From an uncultured Clostridia bacterium (GTDB taxonomy: Bacteria; Bacillota; Clostridia; Oscillospirales; Acutalibacteraceae), in contig CANQEU010000002.1 in assembly GCA_947595635.1 (NCBI GenBank), forward strand, positions 49,116 through 113,115: DNA of 64,000 bases, read 5' to 3'. Every line of letters begins with the position of its first letter. The first letter of the stretch is position 1. The notes under the pieces were generated by a model. The model saw only the letters and a list, made by a program, of their open reading frames with translations. It did no database searches and had not been told where the DNA came from. Shown one piece after another: positions 20,016 through 27,516 of the stretch. Position numbers and translations under genes: made by a program.

Positions 20016-20045
20016 TCAAGTTTTTCAAAGCGTTAAGCGCATACT

Positions 20046-20080
20046 AAAAGCCCCCGACGTTTTAAACGTCGGGGGCTTTT
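20046..20080. terminator. bidirectional terminator ending the split NRPS-like operon
   Basis: A 17-bp stem (AAAAGCCCCCGACGTTT and its complement) around a single central base gives A and T runs on both sides, so it can act on either strand. Confidence 0.85.
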
Positions 20081-20181
20081 GGGAGGTGTATGAAAAAGAA
20101 AATGGATATACTCAAAGGAAGATAAGGGCGGATTAATGGCTTTAAAAAGTTAGCTGTTTAAATGCCGCCGCCCTTACAATA

Positions 20182-20835
20182 CTACAGCTTATTGTATCTT
20201 AAATGGCAAATGGGCAATAAAATAATAAACGCCGCTAAAATATAAACATATGGGAAAAACACTCCCGACGGCTCGCTCGGAATATTTGGCGAGAGCATAT
20301 TTATAAAATCAAGTCCGGTTGCTTTTGCTCCCATACAGAATATTTCATATATTATGCAGATGATAAACGGAATAGAAATATTTCTCACAATAAACGCGAG
20401 TGAAAGCGAAAAAGCGAAGAAAGCAAAGGACTGCGTAAAATAGATAAAAATATATCCGAAATAATTAAAGCCCACTATAAAATTATATAGCGCAAGAAGC
20501 ACGACTATATGCAGGAAATAAAAAAGAAATACGGTGATAAGCTCCGGCAGTATTCCTCTTTTATACACAAGCAGCGCCTCTCTGCCGCTGCCCTCAATAT
20601 ACTCCCTGAATCCGAACAACGTCCACCAAATAGAAATGAACGGGCAAATCACTTGCAGCCAAACGTAGGTTGAAAAATAACAAAAATCAACAGACGATGA
20701 TTTTATGTAATCGGCGTAGCTTGCGATTGGCATGAATATAAACAGGAATAAATAGGGAACAAAATATATTTTACCCATTCCGTTTAAAGTAAGTCTGATA
20801 AGCTTTATAAAGCCTATATGTTTTTCAGCGCGCAT
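20182..20835 (-). CDS. ABC transporter membrane subunit of the peptide operon
   Basis: Integral membrane protein of 217 residues with about six hydrophobic segments (for example around residues 22-42, 58-76, 95-115, 118-140, 150-170, 195-212). No sequence family is obvious beyond ABC-2-like permeases. Its ATG overlaps the end of the ATPase gene by 22 bases, so the two are coupled and should form one transporter. The gene order peptide, large membrane protein, ATPase, permease suggests export of, or immunity to, the secreted peptide encoded upstream. Confidence 0.7.
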   Translation of the reverse strand: MRAEKHIGFIKLIRLTLNGMGKIYFVPYLFLFIFMPIASYADYIKSSSVDFCYFSTYVWLQVICPFISIWWTLFGFREYIEGSGREALLVYKRGILPELITVFLFYFLHIVVLLALYNFIVGFNYFGYIFIYFTQSFAFFAFSLSLAFIVRNISIPFIICIIYEIFCMGAKATGLDFINMLSPNIPSEPSGVFFPYVYILAAFIILLPICHLRYNKL

Positions 20836-21629
20836 AAATATCCGTCCTCAATATTTGCCTGAGCGGCAATGCTGTTTTCAATCGGAATATCGGATAAAAC
20901 ATAAAGATAGTTTTCGCCGTTTCGTGTTATCCTGTCCTTGATGTAATAATTACCGCTTAGAATGCCCTCGAATTTTTCCTCAACGAGATAAGCCTTAGAC
21001 GATGCGATTGCAGCGACCTCCTCGTTTGTGCCGATGAATTTTTTTCTGCCCTTGTCGATTATAACGATTTTGTCGCAAACCGCTTCAACGTCGGAAACTA
21101 TATGAGTAGAAACGATAATAGTTTTATTCTTGCCGATGCTTTTAAGCATAGTCTTGAACCTTGTCCTTTCCTCCGGGTCAAGTCCGGCTGTAGGCTCGTC
21201 AAAAAGGATAACTTCCGGATCGCCGAGAATAGCCTGTGCTATTCCGCTGCGCCTGACCATTCCGCCGGACAGTGACCCAACCTTGTCTTTGGCTTTGTCA
21301 TATAGGTTTACAAGCTCAAGGCATCTTTTTATTTCTTCGTCCTGCTCAGGCGTTGGGATTTTTTTAAGCGTTGCAAAGTATTTCATCATATCGAAAAGCT
21401 TAAGCGATTTCATCATTCCGAACTGCTGCGGCAGATACCCGATTTTAGCGCCGCCGCAGTCGATTTTGCCCTTGTATTTTATAAGGTCGCAAATACAGCG
21501 CATCATTGTTGTTTTTCCTGAACCGTTCGGGCCGAGCAAACCGTATATGCCGTGTTCAAATTCGCAAGAAAAGCAGTCCAACGCTTTATTTTTTTTAAAA
21601 GACTTTTCAAGATTATCAATTGTCAGCAT
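20814..21629 (-). CDS. ABC transporter ATP-binding protein
   Basis: ATPase subunit with Walker A LLGPNGSGKTT, a Q-loop in IGYLPQQFG, signature LSGGMVRRSG (C-loop with Met in place of the usual Gln), Walker B VILFDEPTAGLDPEE and the switch His in VSTHIVSDVE. The 271-residue length and C-terminal extension fit transporters of the CcmA/YxlF-like ABC-2 class. It is the third gene of a minus-strand operon headed by a secreted peptide. Transport of that peptide or self-protection is inferred, not shown. Confidence 0.9.
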   Translation of the reverse strand: MLTIDNLEKSFKKNKALDCFSCEFEHGIYGLLGPNGSGKTTMMRCICDLIKYKGKIDCGGAKIGYLPQQFGMMKSLKLFDMMKYFATLKKIPTPEQDEEIKRCLELVNLYDKAKDKVGSLSGGMVRRSGIAQAILGDPEVILFDEPTAGLDPEERTRFKTMLKSIGKNKTIIVSTHIVSDVEAVCDKIVIIDKGRKKFIGTNEEVAAIASSKAYLVEEKFEGILSGNYYIKDRITRNGENYLYVLSDIPIENSIAAQANIEDGYLCALKNI

Positions 21630-21754
21630 TTTAACACCTCTTTGTTTTGAATAGAAAAATTCAACTGTAATTTATAACCATGCCGCAGGCTTTATTAAGA
21701 ATCTTATCAAGCGCTGCCCCGATTAAAACAGTTTATAAGCCGTGATAATTAAGC

Positions 21755-23530
21755 TCAGGACAGATTCGGATATTCAACTCCGGATGCTTTCAGCCATTCA
21801 TCATATAAGTATTTCTTGTAGCCGAGCTTTTTTGCTCTTATTATGTGCTCTGCCTCCTCATCCTTAATCGGCTCTTCATTGAATGTAATAAAAAGCTGGT
21901 CGTCGCTTATGAAATATACTAAACCACTTGTGTAAAAACCGTTAATTATGTAATAGGGAACCTGAATTATAGTAATGTTGTTAAGATCAATTTTTATATC
22001 CTCGTCTTTGCTTTTTTCTTCAATTATTTTCTTTATCTCATCAATATATTTAGCGTCAAGCTCATCTATGCCCAATTCCTTTACCGTTTGGGCTATGATT
22101 TTGTAATCGTCGTCCGGGTCGTCTCGGAAAAATCCGCTTATCAGAGTCGGGTAATCCGTTTTTCCGATGAAGCAGTTTTTATTTTGTTCCTCTGAGTTGA
22201 GATTAGAATAGAATTGTCTCGGCGAGCTTATGTCGATTTTAAATTCGGCTTTCTTTAAATCCAAAATCGGGGTGTACGACTGACTCTTTATAAAGTCATA
22301 GAAGCCGGGAATAGGGTAATACGGGAAGAAGCCGGGCAGAACGCACCCCTGCGAGCTGCTGTAAAGAATAGGGGAGTATCCGCTGTATTTTATATTAAGC
22401 GAAGGTGTGTTTTTGTTTGAATGCACCGTCAGGTAATCTCCCTCTCTGTCAAATGGCAGCTCCATTCCGTCGGAGTCTGTAACCCTTTCTACCCTGTAGC
22501 CGTGGAACAGCGTGAAATTATAACTGTTAAGGCTCTCATCTGACAGCTTCATATTTATCTCAGCGTCAAGCTGTCTCCAAATGTTAAGCTTCATATCGTA
22601 CTTTTCAACCGAAAAATCTGCGTCCATTGTTTTGGGCTTGTTATATTTGTTGTAATAGTATGACTCCATAGATATACTGTCAAGCTGCGGCCCAAATTCA
22701 TAATGACTGCCGCCCTTGAAATAACCGACAAGATTAATAACAGCAAGTACGCCTGCCAGCGACAGTGAAACGACCCTTACCTTTTTAATTTTGATTTTGC
22801 AAATCAGTATATAGAAAAATAAAAGAAGGAATATCCAAAACAGCACAAGATTCCATCTGTAAATTTCACCCGGTATTCCGTATGTGTCCAATTGTAAGAG
22901 CATTGAATTCAGGTCGTTCGGGAGTATGTAGCCGAAAAAATACTTAATAACCCAAAGATTTATCTCTATTTTTTGGCTGACCATAAAGAGAATGTCGGAA
23001 ATATCCGATAAAATAAAAAATATTAAAGCAGCAAGCGAGTATGAGCCTATTCTTTTAAATTTGAGTGCGAATATTGCACCGATAAATATAGGTATAAGAC
23101 CGACTAAAAATATATATAAAAACAAAACCGAGGCAATATGAACGATATAGCTGTAATCTGTCATTCCGGAATTAAGAATAACTCCAAGCTCGAATAAAAA
23201 CATAATTAAAAATTCAAGGGCAGGAATTGTCGTCAAAACAACAGCCATACTTGAAAGGGTCTTAATCTTTCCGTTCCTGTTCGCGTAAATAGCCTCATCA
23301 ATTTTAGAGCGCTTCAGCAAATAGAAAAACTCATATGAAACATAAAAAATAATTATAAAGCTGATAAGACAATTTGAAAATGAATTTAATATATATAAAA
23401 ATACATCTCCGTTTATACTATAGGATTTTAAATAGTATATGAGAGCCGTTGCCTGAAAAATAATAAGGAGAATTGCCGGAATTAATATTCGAGGCATTTT
23501 AAAAAATAATTTAAAGCTCTTTTTAATCAT
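21755..23530 (-). CDS. Large polytopic membrane protein of the peptide operon
   Basis: Unrecognised 591-residue protein. Residues 1 to about 265 hold seven or eight hydrophobic segments; residues about 285-591 form a soluble, probably extracytoplasmic region rich in Tyr, Asp and Lys with no recognised motif. The second of two adjacent ATGs (23530) is chosen because it is better spaced from the CGGAGGT site; an upstream in-frame start overlaps the ribosome site. The gene follows the secreted peptide gene by 67 bases and precedes the ATPase. A role in handling or resisting the peptide is inferred from order, by analogy with lactococcin-972-type operons, without sequence proof of homology. Confidence 0.65.
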   Translation of the reverse strand: MIKKSFKLFFKMPRILIPAILLIIFQATALIYYLKSYSINGDVFLYILNSFSNCLISFIIIFYVSYEFFYLLKRSKIDEAIYANRNGKIKTLSSMAVVLTTIPALEFLIMFLFELGVILNSGMTDYSYIVHIASVLFLYIFLVGLIPIFIGAIFALKFKRIGSYSLAALIFFILSDISDILFMVSQKIEINLWVIKYFFGYILPNDLNSMLLQLDTYGIPGEIYRWNLVLFWIFLLLFFYILICKIKIKKVRVVSLSLAGVLAVINLVGYFKGGSHYEFGPQLDSISMESYYYNKYNKPKTMDADFSVEKYDMKLNIWRQLDAEINMKLSDESLNSYNFTLFHGYRVERVTDSDGMELPFDREGDYLTVHSNKNTPSLNIKYSGYSPILYSSSQGCVLPGFFPYYPIPGFYDFIKSQSYTPILDLKKAEFKIDISSPRQFYSNLNSEEQNKNCFIGKTDYPTLISGFFRDDPDDDYKIIAQTVKELGIDELDAKYIDEIKKIIEEKSKDEDIKIDLNNITIIQVPYYIINGFYTSGLVYFISDDQLFITFNEEPIKDEEAEHIIRAKKLGYKKYLYDEWLKASGVEYPNLS

Positions 23531-23597
23531 CATGTACCTCCGCAGGCGGCGCATAAGTACGGGTCTTATGCGCCAACACTATCTATTTAACCGTAAA

Positions 23598-24014
23598 TTA
23601 CTCACACCTTATTGTTCCTTTTCCGTGACAACCGGTTCCGTTCCACCACCAAGAAGTAAGCGAACATCTCCATGAGGCAGGTGTGCTAAGCGATGAATAA
23701 CTTTTTTCTGGAGCCGTGTCTCCGGGTTCCGCAAATGCGTGCTGAATTTGATGCCAGCCGCCTTGTCCAGGAATACTATAATCCAAATACATATTAATTC
23801 CGTCGTTCGAATCGGAATATGTTTTAAGTGACACTATTTTTCCTTGTTCACCAAGTCCTATCGGATTTGAATAAGCTGTGTTTTGATCCTTGTAAAGCGT
23901 ACAGCTTATTGTCTGAGCCGCTGATGCGCTCATGCAGAACACCGATGCAATAAACAGGAATGCGAGTAGAAAAGAAATTAGTCTTACTGATAGAGTGCTT
24001 TTAGACTTTAACAT
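23598..24014 (-). CDS. Secreted cysteine-containing peptide, bacteriocin-like
   Basis: 138-residue precursor with a clear signal peptide: basic MLKSKSTLSVRL, a hydrophobic core LISFLLAFLFIASVFCM, and an AxA-type cleavage site SASA-AQ near residue 33. The mature part of about 105 residues has four cysteines (one near the N-terminus, one in WRC, one in TGC, one in the final IRCE), enough for two disulfides, and a Trp/Gly-rich C-terminus with SWWWNGTGCHG. AAGGAGG lies upstream and the gene heads an operon with an ABC transporter. I recognise no family; the lactococcin-972 motif was looked for and not found. Bacteriocin function is inferred from context. Confidence 0.7.
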   Translation of the reverse strand: MLKSKSTLSVRLISFLLAFLFIASVFCMSASAAQTISCTLYKDQNTAYSNPIGLGEQGKIVSLKTYSDSNDGINMYLDYSIPGQGGWHQIQHAFAEPGDTAPEKSYSSLSTPASWRCSLTSWWWNGTGCHGKGTIRCE

Positions 24015-24062
24015 GTAAATTTGCCTCCTTTTTTAAATATAAATAGTTTTAGTTTAATTACC

Positions 24063-24096
24063 ATCTTAAACCCGTATGAGAATTTCTCTTTAAGAT
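24063..24096 (-). promoter_or_regulatory. hairpin in the leader of the peptide operon
   Basis: Read on the minus strand, ATCTTAAA and TTTAAGAT (8 bp) enclose 18 nt with a small inner GAGAA/TTCTC stem, inside the roughly 105-nt leader of the peptide mRNA. It has no adjacent T run in either direction strong enough for a terminator. Confidence 0.4.
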
Positions 24097-24126
24097 GATA
24101 TAATACGGACAGATTTTCTTATAGAT

Positions 24127-24155
24127 ATAATAGCATAAAAATAATAAATAGTCAA
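24127..24155 (-). promoter_or_regulatory. sigma-A promoter of the secreted-peptide operon
   Basis: On the minus strand TTGACT and TATTAT are separated by 17 nt. The start would be near 24120. The rest of 24160-24425 is very AT-rich with no supported gene. Confidence 0.6.
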
Positions 24156-24426
24156 GAAAAATTGTATAAATAATAAATAAAAAGCGAAAAAAAGGGAATA
24201 TAAACGATAAAACAGTAATTAGAACGAGCAAAAAATAAAAAAACGAAGAAAAAAATAATGACTGCACATAAAAATAATTATTACTGACGAATAAAATCAC
24301 ATAAAGAGTTATTAATGTCTATTTATTATTTTAAGAAAAATATTTCTGTAATTGAATAATTTTCCTCTCGGCGGCGGAAATGTTTGCACTGCGTGAAATA
24401 TAAAGATTAATGCAACAATATAAATA

Positions 24427-24477
24427 CGGGGCAATAAAGCAAAAATTTTGCATAGCTTAAATTTCGCGATTGCCCCG
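24427..24477 (+). promoter_or_regulatory. structured element upstream of the DUF3793-flavodoxin pair
   Basis: A 9-bp stem CGGGGCAAT / ATTGCCCCG encloses an inner 6-bp hairpin GCAAAA / TTTTGC. It ends 38 bases before the DUF3793 start, in the expected mRNA leader. The T run needed for a plain terminator is weak, so a regulatory leader is possible; function is not known. Confidence 0.4.
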
Positions 24478-24514
24478 GAATTTTAAAATAATACGCAATG
24501 CTATAGGAGGAAAA

Positions 24515-25066
24515 ATGTCAGAGGAGCTTATAATAAAATATTGTGCGCCTACGCTTGCAGGCATTAAAACAGCAAATTTGTTCAGCAGCGCCTGTGCTTC
24601 GCGTTCGCAGCTTTACTCAGGCATACGCATTTTAAATAGTCGCCTTGTTTCAAAGGGTGTTAGAATACTTCCGTTAAAATGCAGCGGCGGCCGTGCTCTT
24701 ATATATATTTACAGAATGTCTAAGCTTAAAAATGATTTGTCGAAAATACAGGCGTCAAGCTTTTTAAAAAGTATCGGCTATAAAAGCGAAAAGCCCGAGC
24801 TTTGTATAGTAAGGCTCATATCAAGGCTCAACGAAAGCGGCGAGTTTCCGCACGAGATCGGCTTTTTTCTCGGCTATCCTTATGAGGATGTTATCGGGTT
24901 TATTAAAAACAAATCTGCATACAGCAAATGCACCGGCTGCTGGAAGGTGTACGGAGACGTTGAAAAGGCGATGAAAACCTTTGAGTTATACAAAAGCTGC
25001 ACCGACATTTATTACAAGCAGTGGAAAAACGGAAAAACCGTTGAACAGCTTACTGTGGCAGGGTGA
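24515..25066 (+). CDS. DUF3793 family protein
   Basis: Protein of unknown function (183 residues) matching the DUF3793 family of Clostridia, with the typical N-terminal CAPTLAGIKTANLFS segment, the central GFFLGYPYEDVIGF motif and C-terminal CTGCWKVYGD. ATG 24515 has AGGAGG 5 nt upstream; an upstream non-ATG start lies in the leader hairpin and is not credible. It sits next to a flavodoxin gene, a pairing common in anaerobic Clostridia, which hints at a redox or iron-linked job; this is inference. Confidence 0.85.
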   Translation: MSEELIIKYCAPTLAGIKTANLFSSACASRSQLYSGIRILNSRLVSKGVRILPLKCSGGRALIYIYRMSKLKNDLSKIQASSFLKSIGYKSEKPELCIVRLISRLNESGEFPHEIGFFLGYPYEDVIGFIKNKSAYSKCTGCWKVYGDVEKAMKTFELYKSCTDIYYKQWKNGKTVEQLTVAG

Positions 25067-25096
25067 TAAAATTAAACGGTGAGGGGGCGAATATGT

Positions 25097-25525
25097 ATGA
25101 ATAAAATTGCAGTTGTATATTGGAGCGGTACAGGCAACACAGAGAAAATGGCACGCGCGGTTGCACGCGGAGCGGAGCAAGCCGGAGGGGAGAGCCTGCT
25201 CCTTTCCTGCTCCGACTTTGACGTTAATTCCGCTGCCTCGGTCGACGCTATCGCCTTCGGGTGTCCGGCTATGGGGGATGAGGAGCTTGAGGACAGCGAG
25301 TTTGAGCCGATGTTTGATTCATTAGGAGAGGCTCTGAAAAACAAAAAAATAGCCCTTTTTGGCTCTTACGGCTGGGGCGACGGCGAATGGATGCGCCGTT
25401 GGGAGGAGCGCTGCCGAGATTTGGGCGCTGTGCAGGTTAGCGGCGGCTTGATATGCTGCGAGGAACCCGACGAGAATACTATTCAACAGTGTGAAGAGCT
25501 CGGCAGTGCGCTTGCAAAGGCATAG
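25097..25525 (+). CDS. Flavodoxin
   Basis: FMN-binding low-potential electron carrier of 142 residues. The FMN phosphate loop WSGTGNTEKMA is at residues 9-19, and the aromatic/Gly-rich FGSYGWGDGEW loop that stacks on the isoalloxazine follows near residue 85. The ATG at 25097 gives the canonical beta-1 strand MNKIAVVYW. It follows DUF3793 by 30 bases and is probably cotranscribed. Flavodoxins often replace ferredoxin under iron limitation, but no Fur box was identified. Confidence 0.93.
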   Translation: MNKIAVVYWSGTGNTEKMARAVARGAEQAGGESLLLSCSDFDVNSAASVDAIAFGCPAMGDEELEDSEFEPMFDSLGEALKNKKIALFGSYGWGDGEWMRRWEERCRDLGAVQVSGGLICCEEPDENTIQQCEELGSALAKA

Positions 25526-25631
25526 CTGTCAATTAAAAAATTTTCTAATAGTAAAGATAAATATTTCTCACAAGAAAATTTTTTCAATTTTGCCTTTATA
25601 ACGGTAAAGCGGCTTTAAATAAAAAATTTTG

Positions 25632-25680
25632 AGCGAGCGGGCGGGGCTTACGGGGGAGCGTCAGCTCCCCCGTATAAAAT
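25632..25680 (-). repeat. dispersed palindromic repeat, copy 1 (minus orientation)
   Basis: A perfect 10-bp hairpin ACGGGGGAGC-GTCA-GCTCCCCCGT (25650-25673) is flanked, on the minus strand, by TAAGCCCCGCCCGCTCG, matching the unit at 27205-27250. The gap 25526-25764 holds no supported gene. Confidence 0.5.
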
Positions 25681-25764
25681 CAATCTTATATCATAAAATT
25701 TATTCGCTGTATGTTGATATGTTATTAAAAAGAAGCTATAATATAAAAAAAGGCTGGTGATTTT

Positions 25765-26322
25765 ATGAACGAGTTATCTCAAATTTCGCAACAAGCTAAG
25801 CAGGCTGTGCAGGAGCTTATTTCCGCCGCTAAGCTAAGACAGGGCGATATAATAGTTATAGGCTGTTCAAGCAGTGAGATTATCGGCAGCAGGCTCGGCA
25901 CAAATTCAAGCGTAGAGGTTGCCAATGCTGTTTTTGACGCAATATACCCTGTAATCAGGGATAACGGATTTTATCTTGCCGCACAGTGCTGCGAGCATTT
26001 GAACCGAGCGCTTGTAATTGAGGAGGAGTGCGCTGTAAAATACGGTTACGAGCCGGTAAACGCAGTACCTCAGCCAAAGGCCGGCGGTTCGTTTTCCACA
26101 AGGGCTTATCAGTCCTTTAAGGCGCCGGTTGTCGTAACGGAAATAAAAGCTTCCGCCGGAATGGATATAGGCGACGTGCTTATAGGTATGCACCTTAAAA
26201 GAACGGCCGTTCCGCTTAGGCTGTCGCTAAACAGCATAGGTCAGGCGCATCTTGTTTGCGCAAGAACAAGACCGCCGTTTATAGGCGGTTCAAGAGCAAA
26301 ATATAACGAGGATTTGTTGTAA
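25765..26322 (+). CDS. TIGR01440/DUF436 family protein (YwlG-like)
   Basis: Conserved protein of 185 residues found near glyA/upp in many Bacillota; the biochemical role is not established. The signature is complete: QGDIIVIGCSSSEIIG near the N-terminus, AAQCCEHLNRALVIEEE in the centre, and AGMDIGDVLIGMHLKRTAVPLR plus ARTRPPFIGGSRAKY near the end. Its stop overlaps the next start (TAATG), so it is coupled to the HD-domain gene. Confidence 0.92.
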   Translation: MNELSQISQQAKQAVQELISAAKLRQGDIIVIGCSSSEIIGSRLGTNSSVEVANAVFDAIYPVIRDNGFYLAAQCCEHLNRALVIEEECAVKYGYEPVNAVPQPKAGGSFSTRAYQSFKAPVVVTEIKASAGMDIGDVLIGMHLKRTAVPLRLSLNSIGQAHLVCARTRPPFIGGSRAKYNEDLL

Positions 26323-26909
26323 TGGACAAGAATATTGACTACAAAAGCGAGTTTTGCAGGATATTTTCCGAAAACGTAACAAGACACGGCTCAAAGGAAT
26401 TGCTCGACTGGATGTGCAAGACCGATTTCTTTACTGCCCCTGCAAGCACAAAATACCATTGCGCCTGTACTCACGGGCTTGTAATGCACAGTCTCAGCGT
26501 TTTTGACGTGCTTATGGAAAAGCATTTTGACGAAGATACCGATAGCCTTGAAAGCTTTACGATTTGCGCGCTTTTGCACGATTTATGCAAAGCGCAGTTT
26601 TACAAGGTATCTACAAGAAACGTAAAAAACGAAGAAACCGGCAACTGGGAAAAGGTTCCTTTTTATGCCGTAGACGATATTTTCCCGTACGGTCACGGCG
26701 AAAAATCCGTATTTTTAATTGAAAGGTTTATGAAGCTCAGAATAGAGGAGGCTATGGCGATACGCTGGCATATGGGCGGCTTCGACGATAACAGCGGATA
26801 TACCATAGGCATTGCATATCAAAAATACCCTCTTGCCGTTAAGCTTCACCTTGCCGACCTTGAGTCTACATATCTGCGCGAAAAAAACACTTCCGAGATA
26901 AATAAGTAG
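26322..26909 (+). CDS. HD-domain phosphohydrolase
   Basis: Probable metal-dependent phosphohydrolase of 195 residues. HD-superfamily residues are visible as His in CTHGLVMHSLSVF, the paired HD in LLHDLCKAQF, and later His residues in GHGEKSV and RWHMGG. The substrate (nucleotide, signalling nucleotide or other) cannot be told from sequence. It overlaps the upstream YwlG-like gene by one base. Confidence 0.85.
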   Translation: MDKNIDYKSEFCRIFSENVTRHGSKELLDWMCKTDFFTAPASTKYHCACTHGLVMHSLSVFDVLMEKHFDEDTDSLESFTICALLHDLCKAQFYKVSTRNVKNEETGNWEKVPFYAVDDIFPYGHGEKSVFLIERFMKLRIEEAMAIRWHMGGFDDNSGYTIGIAYQKYPLAVKLHLADLESTYLREKNTSEINK

Positions 26910-26974
26910 AATTAAAATGCCCCGTGCAACCCCTCTTTTTATTCGTTCAAAGAATTATTTTGTTTAAAAGAAGC

Positions 26975-27114
26975 TTTACGGGCATAAAAGCTTAATTAAG
27001 CAAATTTCTTTGTGCAAGAATGATGAGGTGCAGGAGAAGCGAAGCCTCTCCTGCAAAAAACAAAATCTTAAGCAGCAGTCCCGCTGCGCAGCAGCGCCGA
27101 CTGCGGTTCAAGGG
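26975..27114 (+). repeat. dispersed 140-bp repeat, copy A
   Basis: Shares TTTACGGGCATAAAAGC at its left end, a GCAGGAGAAGC-type hairpin and a second GC-rich hairpin (GCAGT...ACTGC with inner CGCTGC/GCAGCG) with copies at 27298-27438 and 53605-53744, all in the same orientation. The whole 26910-27516 gap contains only these repeats and hairpins, no supported gene. Confidence 0.75.
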
Positions 27115-27204
27115 CTGCAAAGATAAAAAAACAATTTTTGAAAAGGCTCTCGCCAACCGCAGGCAGACCGCCTTACGGCGACCTGCCTGCTGCTTTATAA
27201 TTAG

Positions 27205-27255
27205 GTTAAAAACGGGGGAGCGACAGCCCCCCCGTAAGCCCCCACCTGCTTGCCC
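27205..27255 (+). repeat. dispersed palindromic repeat, copy 2
   Basis: A hairpin ACGGGGGAGC...CCCCCCCGT is followed by TAAGCCCCCACCTGCTTGCCC. Related units lie at 25632-25680 (minus), 43199-43257 (minus) and, weaker, 53519-53560 (plus). Confidence 0.5.
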
Positions 27256-27297
27256 AAAGGAAATATTTTTAGCATAAAAATTGTGCGGTAAAGTATA

Positions 27298-27438
27298 TTT
27301 ACGGGCATAAAAGCTTAATTAAGCAAATTTCTTTGTCAGGGAATGATGAGGTGCAGGAGAAGCGAAGCTTCTCCTGCAAAAAAACAAAACCTTAAGTAGC
27401 AGTCCCGCTGCGCAGCAGCGCCAACTGCGGTTCAAGGG
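27298..27438 (+). repeat. dispersed 140-bp repeat, copy B
   Basis: Nearly identical to copy A over its whole length. The first hairpin is a perfect 12-bp stem TGCAGGAGAAGC / GCTTCTCCTGCA with a GAA loop (27352-27378); the second is the GCAGT...ACTGC hairpin from about 27399. Confidence 0.75.
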
Positions 27439-27463
27439 TTACCTAAGAAAAAAATACTTTAAA

Positions 27464-27506
27464 TAAACTTCGCCTCCTGCTCGCTATCAGAACAGGAGGC
27501 TTTGAG
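27464..27506 (-). terminator. terminator of the spoIIGA-sigE-lipoprotein operon
   Basis: On the minus strand GCCTCCTG / CAGGAGGC with outer AAACT/AGTTT pairing is followed by a T-rich run including TTTTTTT. Confidence 0.7.
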
Positions 27507-27516
27507 TTTATTTATT

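Noticed and set aside
20082..20180. Short ATG frame MKKKMDILKGR after GGGAGGTGT
   Set aside because: Only 11 residues, the ribosome site is too close to the ATG, and there is no supporting pattern.
23598..24014. Lactococcin 972 family membership of the secreted peptide
   Set aside because: The expected Trp-Gly and SNY-H motifs are missing and the cysteine pattern differs; only the operon layout is similar.
24058..24300. 80-residue hydrophobic frame on the minus strand upstream of the peptide gene
   Set aside because: The region is extremely AT-rich, the start is a GTG without a ribosome site, the peptide operon promoter lies inside it, and the product is a low-complexity Phe/Tyr/Ile/Leu string.
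27020..27277. 85-residue basic frame on the plus strand
   Set aside because: It runs through the dispersed repeat hairpins, has no ribosome site and no protein-like composition.
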